A stretch of 9,343 bases of DNA. It comes from Burkholderiales bacterium (GTDB lineage: Bacteria; Pseudomonadota; Gammaproteobacteria; Burkholderiales; UBA11063). Shown here in pieces: positions 6,348 to 9,343 of the stretch; the stretch's first letter is position 1; every line of letters begins with the position of its first letter. The notes beneath the pieces were generated by a model. It saw nothing but the letters and a program-made list of their open reading frames with translations, made no database searches and was not told the DNA's origin. The DNA lies in the NCBI GenBank assembly GCA_020697025.1, contig JAJFBO010000026.1, positions 1 through 9,343 of the forward strand. Direction: 5' to 3'. Both the position numbers and the translations under genes were made by a program.

Positions 6348-7223
6348 CTAAAATATGTATCTTATATTATTCCAGGGCAATATGCTTTGGTGTAGGGCTA
6401 ACCATCTGCGAATAAAATCTTTTTTAATATATCCTTTGTATCTTAAGGCCTTGCCACCATACTCGCTAACTTTATCTTCCTGAACTTCAGGTTTCCAGAT
6501 TAGATTTTCACTATTTGTATATCCATTTAAAATATTTCTTTCATGCTGTGCGGTATTATGCGTTAAAAAGATACATTCAGCTTTGATCAGAGGCTTATAT
6601 TTATTATCAATATTATTATTTAATTCTTTAAATAATACTGCATAATCTTCCAGCCACTTTGGATAAGCAACTATGGGTGAGAAATTAAGGTGTACTTCAT
6701 ATCCTGCATTAATAAATGTATTTATTGCCTCTATTCTATCCTGTATTGAGCTGGTTTTAGGCTCTAAAATTTCACTAATGGATTGCGGCATTAAACTAAA
6801 TCTAAGTCTTATTTTATTATCGGGATTAAATTCTAACATTTTATTATTAACATATTTAGTAGCAAATGTTGCTTTAGCTCTTGGGTGAGATTTAAAAAAA
6901 TCAAAAACTTTTATCCAATTTGTATGTTTCCAATGCAAGCTTACATCAGTAGAGCAGCCAATATCGTAGGTCCAGTATTTATCATCAGTTTGATTTGGAA
7001 TTTTATCTGATAAAGTGCTTAGATGAATTTCAATAGTTTTAATTATTTCATCAATATTTTCATTTATGTAAATTGTTTTATAATTATTGCGCATTACATA
7101 GCAGTAGGTATTTCTACAACCGCCGGCACACCCATAAATAAAATTAGGCGTTATATAATCAGCTGATCTTCCATTGGGGCGGATATGCAATGTTTTTGTT
7201 GCGTGTGATATTAGCTGGACCAT
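6348..7223 (-). CDS. Spore photoproduct lyase-like radical SAM protein
   Basis: This is a cytoplasmic radical SAM enzyme of 291 residues resembling the spore photoproduct lyase (SPL) family, which reverses the thymine-thymine UV lesion 5-thyminyl-5,6-dihydrothymine; non-sporulating bacteria carry homologues of uncertain substrate. The [4Fe-4S] site is C32-A-G-G-C36-R-N-T-Y-C41-Y-V. The spacing is CX3CX4C, one residue longer than the classic CX3CX2C; the codons are unambiguous, and it may be the norm of this subfamily. IGCSTDVS (88-95) resembles the SPL segment holding the hydrogen-donor Cys, so Cys90 is its likely equivalent. Further blocks: ATFATKYVN (118-126), RLRFSLMP (139-146), TSSIQDRIEAIN (157-168), VHLNFSPI (177-184). 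The ATG lies 3 nt after the stop of the DUF2945 gene, with no separate ribosome site, so translation is probably coupled. Substrate is unproven. Confidence 0.82.
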   Translation of the reverse strand: MVQLISHATKTLHIRPNGRSADYITPNFIYGCAGGCRNTYCYVMRNNYKTIYINENIDEIIKTIEIHLSTLSDKIPNQTDDKYWTYDIGCSTDVSLHWKHTNWIKVFDFFKSHPRAKATFATKYVNNKMLEFNPDNKIRLRFSLMPQSISEILEPKTSSIQDRIEAINTFINAGYEVHLNFSPIVAYPKWLEDYAVLFKELNNNIDNKYKPLIKAECIFLTHNTAQHERNILNGYTNSENLIWKPEVQEDKVSEYGGKALRYKGYIKKDFIRRWLALHQSILPWNNIRYIF

Positions 7224-7226
7224 AAT

Positions 7227-7427
7227 TTATACTAAAGTTAAAGCTGAAGCTTTATGAATAGCTTCATTTCCTGCTTCACTTTTTACTAAATATTCCTTTT
7301 CTGTACCAGGTTTTGTAGTGAATCCTTTTACCTGTGTAGGCTTTGTGATTTCTTTTACTATTTTTCCGGTAACAGTCCCATGAATACTATTCCATTTAAC
7401 TTTATCATCTGTATTGAAATGCTGCAT
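7227..7427 (-). CDS. DUF2945 (Hva1-type Tudor domain) small protein
   Basis: This 66-residue cytoplasmic protein fits the DUF2945 / hypervirulence-associated Tudor-domain family. It shows the opening DKVKWNSIHGTVTGKIVK (8-25), the central TKPTQVKGFTTKPGTEKEY block (29-47) and the closing LVKSEAGNEAIHKASAL (48-64). The domain is a small beta-barrel; the molecular role is unknown, and ligand or nucleic-acid binding is only suggested by the fold. The start is supported by AGAGGT 6 nt before the ATG on the minus strand. It is the first gene of a two-gene unit with the SPL-like enzyme, suggesting an accessory role in the same stress or repair response (inference). Confidence 0.82.
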   Translation of the reverse strand: MQHFNTDDKVKWNSIHGTVTGKIVKEITKPTQVKGFTTKPGTEKEYLVKSEAGNEAIHKASALTLV

Positions 7428-7590
7428 ATAAATACCTCTAAATCAATTATGTTATCATGAATAATAAAATTAAATATCCTAAAAACTCTGACCGCAATCT
7501 TAACTATTCTTTAATATAAAGCATAAATATACTGCTATAAATTATAACTAAACCAGCATAATATTTAATATAGGATATTTATATATCAAA

Positions 7591-7657
7591 TCAGCATACT
7601 CTATGGCTGAATGTTGAGAGTAAAGCTCATTTAAGGCTGTGTCGTAACGCAGCTTTT
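7591..7657 (+). ncRNA. Possible small RNA ending in an intrinsic terminator
   Basis: On the plus strand three potential hairpins follow one another: TCAGCAT/ATgGCTGA (7591-7610), a weak TGAG/CTCA (7615-7629) and the terminator-like stem at 7633-7656, then five U. No coding sequence on the plus strand precedes them, and the flanking genes are both on the minus strand. The 5' end is not defined, because no convincing plus-strand promoter was found in 7430-7590. I do not recognise an RNA family. This remains a candidate resting mainly on the terminator. Confidence 0.3.
7633..7657 (+). terminator. Intrinsic terminator-like hairpin on the plus strand
   Basis: AAGGCTGTGT (7633-7642) pairs along all 10 positions with ACGCAGCTTT (7647-7656) around a CGTA loop, using two G-U pairs, and a run of five T (7653-7657) closes it. 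In minus-strand RNA the same two positions would be A-C mismatches and no U-run follows, so the hairpin favours plus-strand transcription. It lies 43 nt beyond the 3' end of the minus-strand rlpA gene, so a poorer role as rlpA terminator cannot be excluded. Confidence 0.55.
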
Positions 7658-7700
7658 TCATTTAGAAGAGATTAATTATACATGGATAAGGTAAAATTTT

Positions 7701-8294
7701 TTAGCCCTGCGCGCCACTATCATCGTTATCCACTTCAAGATAACGTTTTTTGCGTGCAAATTCATCTTCGCTAATTCTAACTAACTCGACTTTGGCTAGT
7801 CCTTTGTTATGCATGCCTAAATATTTGGCAGCTGCAAAAGTTAAATCTATAACACGCCCTTTTTTAGGCATTCTATCCGTAACCTCAACGTAAATAGTTC
7901 GATTATTAGATAAATTAGTTACCATAAGTTTTGTACCTAATGGTAGAGTTGGATGGGCAGCAAAATGTGCATCATTTGGGTTTAAAAGATTACCGTCAGC
8001 CATTTTTCGGCCGGCAAATCCATCATTTTCACCATAGAAACTGGCGGTTCCATGCATAAAATTTTTTCCTGCGAGTTCCCCATGTTTATGAGCTTTCTTG
8101 TGGTGTGATTGCTGGGAGTTTTTTTGATGAATTTTTTTCTGATGAGACTGTCCAGAACTTTTTTGAGAAGACTTTTTCTGATGAGAATTTTTTTGATATG
8201 ACTTTTTATGTATTTTATGAGTTGCAGCATTTGCCATATTGATTGACATACTGGCTATAAGTGCCATAATTAATTGCGATAACTTTCGTTTCAT
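7701..8294 (-). CDS. rlpA: RlpA-like septal ring lytic transglycosylase / cell-wall protein
   Basis: RlpA proteins act in the periplasm or outer membrane at the division septum; the Pseudomonas enzyme cleaves peptide-free (denuded) glycan. The 197-residue protein has a signal peptide (1-23, cleavage after ANA), a strongly basic His/Lys/Gln/Ser linker (about 25-72) with repeated HQKK and HQKN units, and a double-psi beta-barrel domain (about 82-172): GTASFYG (82-88), GRKMADGN (95-102), HPTLPLGTKLMVTNL (114-128), EVTDRMP (137-143), RVIDLTFAAAKYLG (147-160). Asp140 in TDRMP matches the usual catalytic Asp of the DRGPF motif, though Gly and Phe are replaced. There is no lipobox and no C-terminal SPOR domain; it ends in an acidic tail. 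The ATG at 8294 is chosen because GGAGG stands 6 nt upstream; the GTG one codon earlier is too close. It overlaps the trmL stop by 1 nt (TGATG). Confidence 0.88.
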   Translation of the reverse strand: MKRKLSQLIMALIASMSINMANAATHKIHKKSYQKNSHQKKSSQKSSGQSHQKKIHQKNSQQSHHKKAHKHGELAGKNFMHGTASFYGENDGFAGRKMADGNLLNPNDAHFAAHPTLPLGTKLMVTNLSNNRTIYVEVTDRMPKKGRVIDLTFAAAKYLGMHNKGLAKVELVRISEDEFARKKRYLEVDNDDSGAQG

Positions 8295-8773
8295 CACAAA
8301 CCTCCAATAAAACCTAATTTATTCCAAGCGTGATAGGTAACTATACCTACGCTATTAGAAAGATTCAAACTTCTTTGCCCAGCTAGCATGGGCAACCTTA
8401 ATGTATTTTCTAAGCCAATTTCATCTATTACATATTGTGGCAAACCTTTGGTTTCAGAGCCAAACAACAAGACATCATCAAATTTATATTCCATATTATG
8501 ATAATATTTATTGCCACAAGTTTCAATTGCCAGAATTCTTCGTCCACTAAAGTGTTGCTGGCAATAAAACCAATCTTCATGTACCACTACATTAGCATAT
8601 TCATGATAATCCAGTCCAGCTCTCTTTAACTTATTATCCTGCAATGGAAACCCTAATGGTTTAACCAGATGCAACTGGGCTCCGGTATTAGCACATAGCC
8701 TAATAATATTACCTGTATTCGGAGGTATTTCTGGTCTAAAGAGTATAATAGCCAAATTATGCTTTTTATCCAA
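8294..8773 (-). CDS. trmL: tRNA (cytidine(34)-2'-O)-methyltransferase TrmL
   Basis: TrmL (YibK) is a SPOUT-class SAM methyltransferase that methylates the ribose at wobble position 34 of tRNA-Leu isoacceptors, in the cytoplasm as a dimer. The 159 residues match the family length (E. coli 157). Signature blocks: RPEIPPNTGNIIRLCANTG (13-31), KRAGLDYHEY (50-59), LLFGSETKGLP (102-112) and RLPMLAGQRSLNLSNSVGIV (126-145), the last two forming the SAM-binding trefoil knot. The start is a TTG at 8773 overlapping the end of prmB by 8 nt, with AAAGAG 4 nt before it. Alignment with the E. coli N-terminus (MLNIVLYEPEIPP) shows that at most a few residues could be removed; the only later option, TTG at Leu7, would be slightly too short. 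It is the middle gene of the prmB-trmL-rlpA operon. Confidence 0.94.
   Translation of the reverse strand: MDKKHNLAIILFRPEIPPNTGNIIRLCANTGAQLHLVKPLGFPLQDNKLKRAGLDYHEYANVVVHEDWFYCQQHFSGRRILAIETCGNKYYHNMEYKFDDVLLFGSETKGLPQYVIDEIGLENTLRLPMLAGQRSLNLSNSVGIVTYHAWNKLGFIGGL
8301..8305 (-). promoter_or_regulatory. Strong ribosome binding site of rlpA
   Basis: The minus strand reads GGAGG here, inside the last codons of trmL, 6 nt before the rlpA ATG at 8294. This is among the strongest Shine-Dalgarno sequences in the window and sets the start one codon after the adjacent GTG. Confidence 0.75.
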
Positions 8774-9343
8774 AATACTCTTTCAAAGCCTTGGCGCTTA
8801 ATACAAATACAAATCCCTCTTTATTTTGGGTATCTAGCCAGGAAAAACCTAGACCTGGATAACGCTCTTCAAGTTCCAGTTTATTATCGCCCATCTCAAG
8901 AAGCAAGATTCCAAATTCCGTTAAATGATTAGCGGAATTTTTCAAAATATCATCAACTAAAGTTAAACCATTATCTCCTCCAGATAGAGCAAGGCTTGGT
9001 TCATGGTGGTACTCTTCAGGTAGCATATCCATTCTGGCTTTATCTACGTAGGGAGGATTAGTTAAAATTAAATCAAATTTTCTTTTTTTAAGCTTAGCAA
9101 ATAAATTGGACTGGAGTATGGTAATCTTATCTTGTAAGGCATACTTTTCTACATTTTTTCTGGCTACTTCAAGTGCACCAGGACTAATATCACTGGCAAC
9201 AACCTGTGCATCAGTAAAATAATCCGCAGCAATGATTGCAAGTGATCCATTACCCGTGCATAAATCTAGTACACTGTGCACTAACTCCTGGTGTTCAATC
9301 CATGGATCCAAACTCCCATTTAACAATATTTCACCTAAATACG
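8766..9343 (-). CDS. prmB: Ribosomal protein L3 N5-glutamine methyltransferase PrmB, 5'-truncated by window edge
   Basis: PrmB methylates a glutamine side chain of ribosomal protein L3 using SAM and assists large-subunit assembly. The visible 192 codons are the C-terminal catalytic half; the frame stays open to the window edge (Y-L-G-E-I- precedes the TTG at 9326, which is therefore an internal Leu). Motif I is DLCTGNG for SAM (22 residues before SDISPGALEVARKN), and the catalytic glutamine-binding NPPYV motif is at about 9059-9045. The following EEYHHEPSLALSGGDNGL block separates PrmB from its paralogue PrmC, which usually has a different acidic sequence at this point. The missing N-terminal part would hold the helical substrate domain. 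The gene overlaps trmL by 8 nt. Confidence 0.9.
   Translation of the reverse strand, partial: YLGEILLNGSLDPWIEHQELVHSVLDLCTGNGSLAIIAADYFTDAQVVASDISPGALEVARKNVEKYALQDKITILQSNLFAKLKKRKFDLILTNPPYVDKARMDMLPEEYHHEPSLALSGGDNGLTLVDDILKNSANHLTEFGILLLEMGDNKLELEERYPGLGFSWLDTQNKEGFVFVLSAKALKEYFG

Noticed and set aside
7982..8230. Alternative minus-strand frame inside rlpA
   Set aside because: The Lys/Ile-rich product mirrors the repetitive linker codons of rlpA in another frame; the rlpA frame has the signal peptide, domain and ribosome site.
1..9343. CRISPR array, tRNA, rRNA, insertion sequence or toxin-antitoxin pair
   Set aside because: No direct-repeat/spacer pattern, cloverleaf, transposase or two-gene toxin-antitoxin signature was found on either strand.

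Overview
The window is a stretch of an A+T-rich (about two thirds A+T by eye) Gram-negative bacterial chromosome. Gram-negative identity follows from the outer-membrane type lipoprotein, RlpA, and the PrmB, TrmL and SelO set. The 254-residue ExoIII resembles the short form I know from Neisseriales, and PrmB occurs in beta- and gammaproteobacteria. An A+T-rich beta- or gammaproteobacterium (for example an Aquella-like Neisseriales) is therefore plausible, but the sequence alone does not settle it. No transposase, integrase, phage gene, CRISPR array, tRNA or rRNA was seen.

Layout. At the left edge is the 3' end of a plus-strand gene built from six visible 44-47 residue repeats, probably beta-propeller blades. 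Every other gene lies on the minus strand. Reading leftward from the right edge: prmB (5' end cut off by the window), trmL and rlpA form a tight overlapping operon (9343-7701). A 273 bp gap follows that holds a plus-strand intrinsic-terminator-like hairpin with no plus-strand gene in front of it. Then comes a two-gene unit, a DUF2945-type small protein and a spore-photoproduct-lyase-like radical SAM protein (7427-6348). After a 485 bp A+T-rich gap comes a 70-residue DUF378 membrane protein (5862-5650), a 91 nt compound hairpin ending in a U-run, and the exonuclease III gene (5530-4766). After a further 596 bp gap comes a possible unit of a GH16-family lipoprotein, a YhhQ-type queuosine-precursor transporter and SelO (4169-942), which converges on the repeat-protein gene across an imperfect long inverted repeat.

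How the genes work together. The right-hand operon joins ribosome modification (PrmB on protein L3), tRNA wobble methylation (TrmL) and septal cell-wall processing (RlpA). The middle holds two DNA-repair functions, ExoIII and the SPL-like enzyme, separated by DUF378 and not obviously co-transcribed. The left unit mixes envelope glycan hydrolysis, uptake of a queuosine precursor and protein AMPylation, with no evident common pathway. I did not find a clear new multi-gene system. The most interesting leads are the orphan plus-strand terminator hairpin (possible small RNA), the compound hairpin upstream of xth, and the SPL-like enzyme with a CX3CX4C cluster motif coupled to DUF2945.
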